Shown here: in pieces, positions 26,976 to 37,204 of the stretch | Position numbering within the stretch: the first letter of the stretch is position 1 | Layout: every line of letters starts with the position of its first letter | DNA from: Modestobacter sp. VKM Ac-2977 | GTDB taxonomy: Bacteria; Actinomycetota; Actinomycetes; Mycobacteriales; Geodermatophilaceae | Direction of reading: 5' to 3' | DNA: 64,000 nt | Assembly: GCF_026968045.1 (NCBI RefSeq) | Contig: NZ_JAPVBQ010000001.1 | Coordinates: 1,005,238 to 1,069,237 of the forward strand | The notes under the pieces: model-generated | Database searches by the model: none | Told to the model about the DNA's origin: nothing | The model's input: only the letters and a program-made list of their open reading frames with translations | Program-made: the position numbers and the translations under genes

Positions 26976-28208
26976 ATGACCACGACCCTCCCTCTCCTCG
27001 GCCAGACCCCGGCGCTGCCCGCGGACCCCTCGATGCTCCCGGCGTCGGCCCGGGACGGCCTGCCGACGACGCCGTTCGGCCTCTACGTGCACGTGCCGTT
27101 CTGCGCCACGCGCTGCGGCTACTGCGACTTCAACACCTACACCTCCGACGAGCTGGGCCCGGGCGCCAACCGCAGCGAGTACGCCGGCACCGCCATCGCC
27201 GAGCTGCGGTTCGCCGCCGAGGTGCTGGGGCCCGACCGCCCGCCGGTGCAGACGGTCTTCGTCGGTGGCGGCACCCCGACGCTGCTGCCGGCGCAGGACC
27301 TGGTGGCCGTCATGGACGCCGTCCGTGAGCTCTTCCCGGTGGCCTCCGACGTGGAGGTGACCACCGAGGCCAACCCCGAGTCGGTGACGCCGGAGTCGCT
27401 GGCCACCCTGCGGGCCGGTGGCTTCACCCGGATCAGCCTGGGCATGCAGTCCGCCGCCGAGCACGTGCTCGCCGTGCTGGACCGCCGGCACACCCCCGGC
27501 CGGGCGGTGCAGGCCGCGCACGAGGCCCGGGCCGCCGGCTTCGAGCACGTGAACCTGGACCTGATCTACGGCGCACCGGGGGAGACCGACGCCGACTGGC
27601 AGGCCTCGCTCGACGCCGTCCTGGCCGCGCCGGTCGACCACGTCAGCGCCTATGCGCTGATCGTCGAGCAGGGCACCCGGCTGGCCCGGCGGGTGGCCCG
27701 GGGCGAGCTGCCGATGCCGGACGACGACGTGCTGGCCGACCGCTACGAGATGGCCGACCGCACGTTCGGAACGGCCGGGCTGGGCTGGTACGAGGTGTCG
27801 AACTGGGCCCGCGACCGGGCGGCCCGCTGCCGGCACAACGAGCTGTACTGGGCCAACGCGAACTGGTGGGGGATCGGGCCCGGCGCGCACTCGCACGTCG
27901 GCGGGCTGCGCTGGTGGAACGTCAAGCACCCGGCCGCCTACGCCGACCGGCTGGCCGCCGGTCTGCACCCGGCCGCCGACAGCGAGCTGCTGACGCCTGC
28001 GGACCAGGCGCTGGAGACGGTGATGCTCGGGCTCCGGCTGCGTGACGGGCTGCCGCTGACCGCACTGAGCGCGGCGGGGCGGGCGCGGGCCGCGGACTCC
28101 GTCGCCCGGGGGCTGCTGGCAGCCGCGCCGCACGAGGCAGGGCTCGCCGTCCTCACCGACCGCGGCAGGCTGCTCGCCGACGCCGTCGTCCGCGACCTCA
28201 CCGACTAG
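26976..28208 (+). CDS. hemW: radical SAM heme chaperone HemW
   Basis: A 410-residue radical SAM protein related to coproporphyrinogen dehydrogenase. The iron-sulfur motif CATRCGYCDF (CxxxCxxC) is near residue 48, followed by FVGGGTPTLLP and TTEANPESV. HemW-type proteins bind heme and lack the extra residues of true HemN, so heme delivery is the likelier role. ATG 26976 is chosen because it precedes the conserved FGLYVHVPFC segment. It ends with TAG at 28206. Its position beside recQ is not the usual one beside hrcA in other actinobacteria. Confidence 0.92.
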   Translation: MTTTLPLLGQTPALPADPSMLPASARDGLPTTPFGLYVHVPFCATRCGYCDFNTYTSDELGPGANRSEYAGTAIAELRFAAEVLGPDRPPVQTVFVGGGTPTLLPAQDLVAVMDAVRELFPVASDVEVTTEANPESVTPESLATLRAGGFTRISLGMQSAAEHVLAVLDRRHTPGRAVQAAHEARAAGFEHVNLDLIYGAPGETDADWQASLDAVLAAPVDHVSAYALIVEQGTRLARRVARGELPMPDDDVLADRYEMADRTFGTAGLGWYEVSNWARDRAARCRHNELYWANANWWGIGPGAHSHVGGLRWWNVKHPAAYADRLAAGLHPAADSELLTPADQALETVMLGLRLRDGLPLTALSAAGRARAADSVARGLLAAAPHEAGLAVLTDRGRLLADAVVRDLTD

Positions 28209-28222
28209 GGACGCCAGCGGCC

Positions 28223-30052
<1,830 letters not shown>

Positions 30053-30058
30053 CCGACG

Positions 30059-30064
30059 AGCGTA
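30059..30064 (-). promoter_or_regulatory. -10 box of recQ
   Basis: TACGCT on the minus strand, 6 bases before GTG 30052. It lies inside the longer open frame and decides the start in favour of the shorter protein. Confidence 0.5.
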
Positions 30065-30157
30065 GGCGGCGTGCGGCCGGCGGTCTGACATCCGTCACGA
30101 GGTGTGGACGACGTCTCGCACTGCCGGAGAGGCACCGTGGGCGGCCAGGCTCGGGGC

Positions 30158-31069
30158 ATGCCCGAACCCCTCGCCCTCGACGTCCGCGGACTGACCGTCC
30201 GGTACGGCAGCGCGACCGCCGTCCACGACCTGACCCTCGCCGTCCCCCGCGGCGAGACCGTCGCCCTGCTCGGTGCCAACGGCGCGGGGAAGTCCTCCGT
30301 CGTCAACGCCGCGCTCGGGCTGTTCCGCCCGGCGGCCGGCACGGTCCGGCTGCTCGGGCGCGAGCCGGCCGCAGCGCTGGAGGCCGGTGGCGTCGGGGCG
30401 ATGCTGCAGCACGGCGGCCTGCCCAGCGAGGCGCGCGTCGGCGAGGTGCTCGCCCTGGTGCGCCGCCGCTACGACGACCCGTGGCCGCTGGCGGACCTGG
30501 TCGCCACCGCCGGCATCGGCGGCCTGCTCGACCGCGCGGTCGACGCGCTCTCCGGCGGGCAGCGCCAGCGGGTGCTGCTCGCTCTCGCCCTGGCCGGCGC
30601 ACCGCCGCTGCTGCTGCTGGACGAGCCGACCTCGGCCATGGACGTCGAGGGACGGCAGGCCTTCTGGACGACGATGCGCGGTCTGGCCGCGCGCGGGCAC
30701 ACCGTCGTCTTCGCCACCCACCACCTCGACGAGGCCGACGCGGTCGCCGACCGGGTCGTGGTGGTCGCCGGTGGGCGGGTCCTCGCCGACGGGACGGCGG
30801 CCGCGATCAAGTCGCAGATCGCCGGGCGCACCGTCCGGTTCCGCTGCCCCGGGCTGCGGGACGGGCTGACCGGGCTGCCGGGCGTCACCGGCATCAGCGG
30901 GGACGCCGACCTCGTCGAGCTCGCCACCTCCGACGCCGAGGCGACCCTGCGCGCGCTGCTCGACAGCCGCACCCCGCTGCCCGACCTCGAGGTGCGCGGC
31001 GCGAGCCTCGAACAGGCCTTCCTGCACCTCACCACCCAGCGCGACGCCACCGAGGGAGCCCTCCGATGA
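30158..31069 (+). CDS. ABC transporter ATP-binding protein (exporter type)
   Basis: A 303-residue ATPase of the drug/antibiotic export class (CcmA/DrrA type). Walker A LLGANGAGKSS near residue 37, signature LSGGQRQRVLLA near 130, Walker B LLLLDEPTSAMD, and switch FATHHLDEAD. A C-terminal ~80-residue domain is typical of DrrA-like exporters. ATG 30158 is preferred over 30104; CAGGCT (30146-30151) lies 6 bases before it. It overlaps the permease gene by ATGA. With the two-component pair downstream it resembles the B. subtilis desKR-yocJ-type or bacitracin/lantibiotic-sensing units. The exported substrate is unknown. Confidence 0.9.
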   Translation: MPEPLALDVRGLTVRYGSATAVHDLTLAVPRGETVALLGANGAGKSSVVNAALGLFRPAAGTVRLLGREPAAALEAGGVGAMLQHGGLPSEARVGEVLALVRRRYDDPWPLADLVATAGIGGLLDRAVDALSGGQRQRVLLALALAGAPPLLLLDEPTSAMDVEGRQAFWTTMRGLAARGHTVVFATHHLDEADAVADRVVVVAGGRVLADGTAAAIKSQIAGRTVRFRCPGLRDGLTGLPGVTGISGDADLVELATSDAEATLRALLDSRTPLPDLEVRGASLEQAFLHLTTQRDATEGALR

Positions 31070-31806
31070 CCGACCTGCTCCTCTTCCAGCTCCGCCGGGT
31101 GGGCCGGAACAAGCAGTACCTGTTCTTCACGGTGCTGCTGCCGGCGCTCTTCACGATCTTCTTCACCAAGGTCATCGGCGGGCAGGCGCCGGCCGGGGAG
31201 TACCAGGACCTCGCCGGCGCCGTCCTGGTCTCGATGATGGCCTACGGGGCGATCGGTGCCGCGCTGGGCGCGACGATCCGGATCGCCTTCGACCGCTCCT
31301 CCGGCTGGCTGCGGCAGCTGCGGGTGACGCCGGTGCCCACCGGGTCGGTGTTCTCCGTCGACGTCGTGGTCGGGGCGCTGCTGGTGCTGCCCAGTCTGCT
31401 CGTCGTGGCGCTGGTCGGGCGGTTCGTCAACGGCGTCGAGTTCGGCCTGGGCACGTGGCTGGCGCTGATCGGCTCGCTGTGGGCGGGGTCGGTCGTGTTC
31501 GTGGCGCTCGGTGTGGCGGTGGGGCTGTCCCTGGACGCCCAGGCCGCCGGCGCGGCGATCGGGATCCTCGGCACCGTGCTCGCCGCGCTGGGTGGGCTGT
31601 GGTTCCCGGTCGAGATGTTCCCGGACGGGATGGCGGCGCTGGCCCGTGCGATGCCGTCCTACTGGTTCGCCGAGCTGGGCCGTGACGTCGCGGCCGGGAC
31701 GTTCGCCGGCCTGCCGGTCATGGCGCTGGCGGGCTACGGGGTCGTGTTCGCCGCGGCCGCGCTGGTGGTCGCCCGGCGACGCCCACTGCACGCGGTGGCG
31801 GGCTGA
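31066..31806 (+). CDS. ABC-2 type transporter permease
   Basis: A 246-residue membrane protein with six hydrophobic helices, of the ABC-2 (DrrB/YadH-like) class. The segment QLRVTPVPTGSVF and the late ALGGLWFPVEMFPDGM motif are typical. It pairs with the ATPase immediately upstream (ATGA overlap). The next gene, a histidine kinase, starts 37 bases downstream with its own -10 box. Confidence 0.88.
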   Translation: MTDLLLFQLRRVGRNKQYLFFTVLLPALFTIFFTKVIGGQAPAGEYQDLAGAVLVSMMAYGAIGAALGATIRIAFDRSSGWLRQLRVTPVPTGSVFSVDVVVGALLVLPSLLVVALVGRFVNGVEFGLGTWLALIGSLWAGSVVFVALGVAVGLSLDAQAAGAAIGILGTVLAALGGLWFPVEMFPDGMAALARAMPSYWFAELGRDVAAGTFAGLPVMALAGYGVVFAAAALVVARRRPLHAVAG

Positions 31807-31842
31807 GCCGTGACCGGGCGGCCGACCGCTAGCGTCCGTCTC

Positions 31843-32967
31843 ATGGACCGGTCGAACTGGTGGGGGCAGGCGATCTGGGCAGTGCCCTGGCTGCTGTTCC
31901 AGTTCTTCCCGATCGTCGACCTCGTCACCACCGACCGCCCGACGGCGGCGCGCTGGGTCGGCGCGATCGGGCTGCTCGTCTTCACCGTGGTCTACCTGCG
32001 GGTGATGGGGCAGCTCGGCCGGCCGCGGGCGCTGCGGCCGGAGTTCGCGGCGACCGCGGTGCTCGCCGTCGCGCTGGCGGTCGGGTTCGGGCCCGCTTTC
32101 GCCGGGTTGATGATCTACGTGTCGGCGGCCGCCGCGGCCACGCTGCCCGGGCGCTGGGTGTGGCCGGCCGTGGTCGGCGCGGCGCTGGTGTGCCTGGCGG
32201 TGCCCCTGGCCTCGGGGGACCCCGGCCTGCTGTTCCTGTCGCCGATCTGCCTGCTCACCGCCTTCGGGATCCGGGGCACCGGCTATCTGATGACCGTGAA
32301 CCGGGAGCTGCAGGAGGCCCGCGAGGAGCTGGCCCGCAACGCCGTCACCGAGGAGCGGCTGCGCTTCGCCCGCGACCTGCACGACCTGCTCGGGCACTCG
32401 CTGTCGCTCATCGCGCTCAAGAGCGAGCTCGCCCGCCGGCTCGCCGAGGCCGACCCCGTCCGCGCCCGACAGGAGATGGCCGACGTCGAGGAGGCCGCTC
32501 GTCGCGCGCTGGCCGAGGTGCGCGACGCCGTCAGCGGCTACCGGCAGGTGACCTGCGCCCAGGCGCTCGCCGAGGCGCGCTCCGCACTGACCGGGGCCGG
32601 CATCGACGTGCGGCTGCCCGACCGGGTGCCCACGCTGCCGGGCACGGTCGACGCCGCCCTGGGGTGGGTGGTGCGCGAGGCCACGACGAACGTGCTGCGG
32701 CACAGCCGGGCCGGCTCGGTGACGATCGGCCTGGCCGAGGACGGGGTGCGCGCGGTGCTGACGGTGACCGACGACGGTCGTGGCGCGGAGGACCCGATCA
32801 CCGTGCTGGGCACCTCGCCCGGGTCGGGGCTGGCCGGGCTGCGCGAGCGGGTCGGTGCGCTGGGCGGTGAGCTGGCGGCCGGCCCGGTGGACGGCGGCGG
32901 GTACCGGCTGCAGGCCACGGTGCCGCTGCTCGCGACATCGGTGGACACGGTGTCGGTGAGCGCGTGA
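31843..32967 (+). CDS. sensor histidine kinase, DesK/NarL-system type
   Basis: A 374-residue kinase with about five membrane helices in residues 8-145, a coiled linker, and the HisKA_3 dimerisation helix ERLRFARDLHDLLGH with phospho-accepting His180. The HATPase domain has the N box VVREATTNVLRHS and G box DDGRGAEDP / GSGLAGLRERV. The short extracellular loops suggest it senses the membrane itself or a lipid-bound drug. TAGCGT (31830-31835) lies 7 bases before ATG 31843. It overlaps the regulator gene by 4 bases and probably signals to it to control the ABC exporter upstream. Confidence 0.92.
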   Translation: MDRSNWWGQAIWAVPWLLFQFFPIVDLVTTDRPTAARWVGAIGLLVFTVVYLRVMGQLGRPRALRPEFAATAVLAVALAVGFGPAFAGLMIYVSAAAAATLPGRWVWPAVVGAALVCLAVPLASGDPGLLFLSPICLLTAFGIRGTGYLMTVNRELQEAREELARNAVTEERLRFARDLHDLLGHSLSLIALKSELARRLAEADPVRARQEMADVEEAARRALAEVRDAVSGYRQVTCAQALAEARSALTGAGIDVRLPDRVPTLPGTVDAALGWVVREATTNVLRHSRAGSVTIGLAEDGVRAVLTVTDDGRGAEDPITVLGTSPGSGLAGLRERVGALGGELAAGPVDGGGYRLQATVPLLATSVDTVSVSA

Positions 32968-33572
32968 CGATCCGGGTGCTGCTGGCCGAGGACCAGGCGC
33001 TGGTGCGGGGCGCGCTGCGGGCGCTGCTGGACCTCGAGGAGGACATCGAGGTGGTGGCCGAGGTCGGCCGCGGCGACGAGGTGCTCGAGGCCGCGCGTGC
33101 CTGCCGGCCGGACGTGGCACTGCTGGACATCGAGATGCCGGGGCAGGACGGGCTCGAGGCGGCCCGGGAGCTGGCCGCTGCACTGCCGGAGGTGCGCGCC
33201 GTCGTCCTCACCACGTTCGGCCGGCCCGGCTTCCTGCGCCGGGCGATGGAGGTCGGCGCCGCGGGCTTCCTGGTCAAGGACTCGCCGGTGGCCGAGCTGG
33301 CCCGGGGCATCCGGGCGGTGATGGCGGGGGAGCGGGTGATCGACCGGGACCTGGCCGCCGCTGCGCTGGCGATGGGCGCGACCCCGCTGTCGGGTCGCGA
33401 GGCGGACGTGCTGCGGGCGGCGGCCGACGGGGCGACGGTCGCCGACATGGCCGGGCGGCTGTACCTGTCCGAGGGGACGGTGCGGAACTACCTGTCCTCG
33501 GCGATCGGCAAGACCGGGGCGCGCACCCGGGTGGAGGCGGCCCGGGTGGCGGAGGAGAAGGGCTGGCTCTGA
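32964..33572 (+). CDS. LuxR/NarL-type response regulator
   Basis: A 202-residue regulator: receiver domain with phospho-accepting Asp55 in LLDIEMPGQ and the KDSP switch lysine, followed by a LuxR-type helix-turn-helix (LSGREADVLRAAADGATVAD, then EGTVRNYLSSAIGK). It is coupled to the kinase gene by a GTGA overlap, so they form one phosphorelay. The likely target is the ABC exporter operon directly upstream, an inference from position only. Confidence 0.93.
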   Translation: MTIRVLLAEDQALVRGALRALLDLEEDIEVVAEVGRGDEVLEAARACRPDVALLDIEMPGQDGLEAARELAAALPEVRAVVLTTFGRPGFLRRAMEVGAAGFLVKDSPVAELARGIRAVMAGERVIDRDLAAAALAMGATPLSGREADVLRAAADGATVADMAGRLYLSEGTVRNYLSSAIGKTGARTRVEAARVAEEKGWL

Positions 33573-33576
33573 GCCG

Positions 33577-33945
33577 TCAGCGGGGCTGACCGGCGTCGGC
33601 CGGGGTGCTGTCGGCTCCGGCCCGTTCCGCCGGGGTCTGGGCCGGCATCAGCGAGTCGAGGTCGAGCACCCGGACGTGGATGACGTTGCGCTGCTGCAGG
33701 GCCGCGCGCAGGGCGCGGTGCAGGCCGTCCTCCAGGTAGGTCTCGCCGTTCCACTGCACCGCGTGCGGGAACAGGTCGCCGTAGAAGGTCGAGTCGTCGG
33801 CGAGCAGCGTGTCGAGCGCCAGCTCGCGCTTGGTGGTGACGAGGGTGTCCATCCGGATCTGCCGGGGCGGGATCATCGCCCAGTCGCGGGTGGAGAAGCC
33901 GTGGTCGGGGTAGGGGCGCCCGTCGCGCACCGCCTTGAAGATCAG
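33577..33945 (-). CDS. ParB N-terminal-like domain protein, probable CTG start
   Basis: A small actinobacterial protein whose core, YLEDGLHRALRAALQQ, resembles the ParB/Srx DGxHR loop that binds nucleotide. It also keeps PDHGFSTRDWA and the PPRQIRMDTLVTTKRELAL segment. Relatives, as I recall them, begin MIFKAV. Here the codons for IFKAV precede GTG 33930, and the codon before them is CTG (33945-33943). GGGAGG ends 7 bases before that CTG, whereas GTG 33930 would lie about 22 bases from it. A CTG start is therefore likely. The gene next to hrcA holds this position in mycobacteria too. Its function is unknown. Confidence 0.75.
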   Translation of the reverse strand: MIFKAVRDGRPYPDHGFSTRDWAMIPPRQIRMDTLVTTKRELALDTLLADDSTFYGDLFPHAVQWNGETYLEDGLHRALRAALQQRNVIHVRVLDLDSLMPAQTPAERAGADSTPADAGQPR

Positions 33946-34105
33946 GGCTGAGCCTCCCGCTCCCCGGCCCCCCGGTGGGGTCCGTCGACCCGAACCACAC
34001 TAGTGGGAGCCAACGGCCGTCGCCGACGCTCGCCGGCAGGGATCGATCCCATCTCGAGGGGCGGTCGCCGCGAGCCGGAGGCCGGCGGGGGAGTGCGGTC
34101 GTATG

Positions 34106-34132
34106 CTGGCACTCGGTCCACGCGAGTGCCAG
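34106..34132. promoter_or_regulatory. CIRCE element (HrcA operator)
   Basis: CTGGCACTC (34106-34114) and GAGTGCCAG (34124-34132) form a perfect 9-bp inverted repeat with a 9-base spacer, matching the CIRCE layout. It overlaps the TATGCT -10 box (34102-34107), so HrcA would repress its own operon with dnaJ. Confidence 0.9.
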
Positions 34133-34189
34133 GCACCTGCCCGGGCAGCCACCGCGGACCACGTCGATCCGGTACGGGAGGTGTCAGCC

Positions 34190-35212
34190 GTGGCGCACGA
34201 CGACCGGCGCCTGCGGGTGCTGCGGGCGATCGTCCAGGACTACGTCTCCACCAACGACCCGGTGGGGAGCAAGGCGCTGGCCGCCCGCTACGACCTCGGG
34301 GTGAGCCCAGCCACCATCCGCAACGACATGGCGGTGCTGGAGGAGGAGGGCTACATCACCCAGCCGCACACCAGTGCCGGCCGGGTGCCCACCGACAAGG
34401 GCTACCGCTTCTTCGTCGACCGGCTGAGTGCGATCAAGCCGCTGTCGGCCGCCGAGCGGAAGGCGATCGAGAAGTTCCTCGACGGCGCGGTCGACCTGCA
34501 CGACGTGCTGGGCCGCAGTGTCCGGTTGCTGGCCCAGCTGACCCGCCAGGTCGCCGTCGTCCAGTACCCGACGCTGGCGCGCAGCGCCGTCCGGCACCTG
34601 GAGCTGGTGCCGCTGTCGACGTCCCGGCTGCTGATGGTGCTGATCACCGACACCGGCCGGGTCGAGCAGCGCGTGGTGGAGGTGCCGGTCGACACCGAGG
34701 CCGACACGGTCGCCGAGCTGCGCACGCTGCTCAACGCCGCCTTCACCGGCGCGAAGCTGGCCGAGGCCAGTGACAAGGTCGGCGACCTGGTCGACGCCTC
34801 CGCACCGCACCTGCGCCCGCTGGTCGCTGCGGTGAGCGCGACGCTGCTGGAGACCCTGGTCGAGCCCTCGGAGGACCGGCTGGTCATCGGCGGGACGGCG
34901 AACCTCGCGCAGGGCAGCGCGCTGGACTTCCCCGGCACCTTCCGTCCGCTGCTGGAGGCCTTGGAAGAACAGGTCGTGGTCCTGCGGTTGATGGCCGAGG
35001 TGGGGCCCAGCACCGTGACGGTGAGCATCGGTGAGGAGAACGAGCACGAGGCGCTGACCGCCGCGTCGTTCGTCTCCGTGGGCTACGGGTCCGGCGACCA
35101 GGCACTCGGTGGCCTCGGTGTCGTCGGCCCCACCCGGATGGACTACGCAGGGAACATCGCCGCGGTACGAGCCGTGGCCCGCTACGTCGGCCACCTGTTG
35201 GCCGAGAGCTGA
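34190..35212 (+). CDS. hrcA: heat-inducible transcriptional repressor HrcA
   Basis: A 340-residue repressor of heat-shock genes that binds CIRCE elements. The N-terminal winged helix ([23 protein letters not shown], here given by [12 protein letters not shown]) and [18 protein letters not shown] recognise DNA; the GAF-like and insertion domains follow, with the FVSVGYG segment near the end. GTG 34190 is chosen because GGGAGG (34176-34181) stands 8 bases before it; the other GTG at 34181 lies inside that site. The CIRCE upstream shows autoregulation. dnaJ follows 16 bases after the stop. Confidence 0.97.
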   Translation: MAHDDRRLRVLRAIVQDYVSTNDPVGSKALAARYDLGVSPATIRNDMAVLEEEGYITQPHTSAGRVPTDKGYRFFVDRLSAIKPLSAAERKAIEKFLDGAVDLHDVLGRSVRLLAQLTRQVAVVQYPTLARSAVRHLELVPLSTSRLLMVLITDTGRVEQRVVEVPVDTEADTVAELRTLLNAAFTGAKLAEASDKVGDLVDASAPHLRPLVAAVSATLLETLVEPSEDRLVIGGTANLAQGSALDFPGTFRPLLEALEEQVVVLRLMAEVGPSTVTVSIGEENEHEALTAASFVSVGYGSGDQALGGLGVVGPTRMDYAGNIAAVRAVARYVGHLLAES

Positions 35213-35228
35213 GGACTGAGAACGCTTC

Positions 35229-36365
35229 ATGGCAACCGACTACTACGGCGTGCTGGGCCTTGCCCAGGGAGCCAGCGACACCGAGATCAAGCGCGCCTAC
35301 CGCAAGATGGCCCGCGACCTGCACCCCGACGTGAACCCGGACCCGGGTGCGAAGGAGAAGTTCGGGGAGGTCAGCCGGGCCTACGAGGCGCTGACCGACC
35401 CGGAGAAGCGGCGGATCATCGACCTGGGTGGTGACCCCTACGACACCAACGGCGGCCGGGGCGGCAGCCCGTTCGGCAACGCCGCCGGCTTCGGCGGGCT
35501 CGGCGACATCATGGACGCCTTCTTCGGCGGGGGCGCCGGCCGCGGGCCGCGCGGCCGCACCCGCGAGGGCGAGGACGCGCTGATCCGGGTCGACCTGGAC
35601 CTCGACGAGACCGTCTTCGGCACGACGACGGAGGTCACCGTCGACACCGCCGTGCTCTGCGACGCCTGCACCGGTGCCGGCACCGCCCCCGGCACCCACC
35701 CGGAGACCTGCTCCACCTGCAACGGCCGCGGCGAGGTGCAGAGCGTGCAGCGCTCCTTCCTGGGTCAGGTCATCGCCAGCCGCCCGTGCCCCACCTGCCA
35801 GGCCACCGGCCAGGTCATCCCCAACCCGTGCCCCAAGTGCGCCGGTGACGGGCGGGTGCGCTCCCGCCGCACCATCCCGGTCAAGGTCCCGGCCGGCGTC
35901 GAGGACGGCATGCGCATCCGGCTGGCCGGCTACGGCGAGGTCGGCCCCGGCGGCGGCCCGGCCGGCGACCTGTACGTCGAGGTGCGTGAGCGCCCGCACG
36001 ACGTGTTCACCCGCGACGGCGAGGACCTGCACTGCCGGGTCACCCTGCCGATGACCGCGGCGGCGCTGGGCACCACGCTCAAGCTCGAGACCCTCGACGG
36101 CAACGAGGACCTCACCATCAAGGCCGGCACCCAGTCCGGCACCGTGCTCACCCTGCGGGCGCACGGCGCCCCGCGGCTGCGCGGCACCGGCCGGGGGAAC
36201 CTGCTCGTGCACCTCGACGTGCAGACGCCCACCCGGATCGACGGCCGTCAGCAGGAGCTGCTGCGCGAGCTCGCCGGGCTGCGCGGTGAGGACCTCACCG
36301 ACGGCAACAGCGCGAACCACGGTGGTCTGTTCACCCGGGTGCGCGACGCCTTCAACGGCCGATGA
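35229..36365 (+). CDS. dnaJ: chaperone protein DnaJ
   Basis: A 378-residue Hsp40 co-chaperone of DnaK. The J domain (1-65) has the HPD motif in [10 protein letters not shown]; a glycine-rich region follows; the zinc domain has four repeats ([32 protein letters not shown]); the C-terminal substrate domains complete a type I DnaJ. It is the second DnaJ usual in actinobacteria, linked to hrcA and under CIRCE control. It overlaps rsmE by ATGA. Confidence 0.97.
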   Translation: MATDYYGVLGLAQGASDTEIKRAYRKMARDLHPDVNPDPGAKEKFGEVSRAYEALTDPEKRRIIDLGGDPYDTNGGRGGSPFGNAAGFGGLGDIMDAFFGGGAGRGPRGRTREGEDALIRVDLDLDETVFGTTTEVTVDTAVLCDACTGAGTAPGTHPETCSTCNGRGEVQSVQRSFLGQVIASRPCPTCQATGQVIPNPCPKCAGDGRVRSRRTIPVKVPAGVEDGMRIRLAGYGEVGPGGGPAGDLYVEVRERPHDVFTRDGEDLHCRVTLPMTAAALGTTLKLETLDGNEDLTIKAGTQSGTVLTLRAHGAPRLRGTGRGNLLVHLDVQTPTRIDGRQQELLRELAGLRGEDLTDGNSANHGGLFTRVRDAFNGR

Positions 36366-37120
36366 GTCAGGCCCCGGACGCACTCGCGGCCGACGGCGCC
36401 CCGCTCTTCCTGCTCGACGAGGTGCCGGACGGCGACGTCCTCACCGTGGACGGCGCCGAGGGCCGGCACGCCGTCGACGTGCTGCGGCTCGGTCCCGGTG
36501 AGCGGGTGCGGGTGAGCGACGGGCAGGGGCTGCTGGTCGAGGGCTCCGTGCTCGCGGCCGCGGGGTCGGCGCTGCAGGTCCAGGTGCTCGCCCGGCACGA
36601 CGTCCCCGCGCCGCAGCCGGAGTTCGTGCTCGTGCAGGCGCTGCCCAAGGGCGACCGGGGCCCGCTCGCCGTCGACCTGGCCACCGAGCTGGGCGTCGAT
36701 CGGATCGTCCCGTGGACCGCGGCCCGCTGCGTCACCCGGTGGCGGGAGGACCGGGTCGACAAGGGCCTGGCCAAGTGGCGCTCGGCCGCTCGGGCCGCCA
36801 CCAAGCAGGCCCGCCGGCCGCGGGTGCCCGAGGTGACCGAGCCGATGAGCACCCGCCAGGTCTGCGGCATGCTCGCCGACGCCGACCTGGCCCTGGTGCT
36901 GCACGAGCAGGCCCGCCAGCCGTTCGCCCAGCTCGAGGTGCCGGCGACCGGGTCGATCGCGGTCATCGTCGGGCCCGAGGGCGGGCTGACCGACGGCGAG
37001 GTGGTCGCCTTCCGGGCGGCCGGCGCGCAGTCGGTGCGCCTGGGTGCGGAGGTGCTGCGGACGTCGACCGCCGGCGCCGCCGTGCTCGCCGCACTGTCCG
37101 CCCGCACCCGCTGGCGGTAG
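36362..37120 (+). CDS. rsmE: 16S rRNA (uracil-1498-N3)-methyltransferase
   Basis: A 252-residue SPOUT-class methyltransferase that modifies U1498 in the decoding region. An N-terminal PUA-like domain ([16 protein letters not shown]) is followed by the knotted domain with [14 protein letters not shown] and [19 protein letters not shown], which binds S-adenosylmethionine. Length and ends match the family. It stops with TAG (37118-37120), 1 base before a long hairpin. ATGA overlap with dnaJ shows co-translation. Confidence 0.96.
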   Translation: MSQAPDALAADGAPLFLLDEVPDGDVLTVDGAEGRHAVDVLRLGPGERVRVSDGQGLLVEGSVLAAAGSALQVQVLARHDVPAPQPEFVLVQALPKGDRGPLAVDLATELGVDRIVPWTAARCVTRWREDRVDKGLAKWRSAARAATKQARRPRVPEVTEPMSTRQVCGMLADADLALVLHEQARQPFAQLEVPATGSIAVIVGPEGGLTDGEVVAFRAAGAQSVRLGAEVLRTSTAGAAVLAALSARTRWR

Positions 37121-37121
37121 C

Positions 37122-37195
37122 CGTCGAGTGAGCAGTCGTGGTCGCCGACACCGCCGGACACGCCGGGGACGACGACCACGACTGCGCACTCGACG
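37122..37195. terminator. long hairpin between rsmE and the minus-strand transporter
   Basis: Two 23-base arms (37122-37144 and 37173-37195) are complementary at 22 of 23 positions around a 28-base loop. It lies between convergent stops, so it probably ends both transcripts. No T-run follows. Confidence 0.65.
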
Positions 37196-37204
37196 CAGCG
37201 GGCC

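Noticed and set aside
26937-28133. Long N-terminal extension of the enoyl-CoA hydratase
   Set aside because: The frame is antisense to hemW and of shadow composition; GTG 26936 gives the normal crotonase length.
37118-37195. rsmE TAG plus hairpin read as a UAG-selenocysteine codon with SECIS
   Set aside because: RsmE reaches its normal family length and C-terminus at this TAG, the frame beyond it encodes only low-complexity sequence, and the arms are longer than a bacterial SECIS. A convergent terminator explains it.
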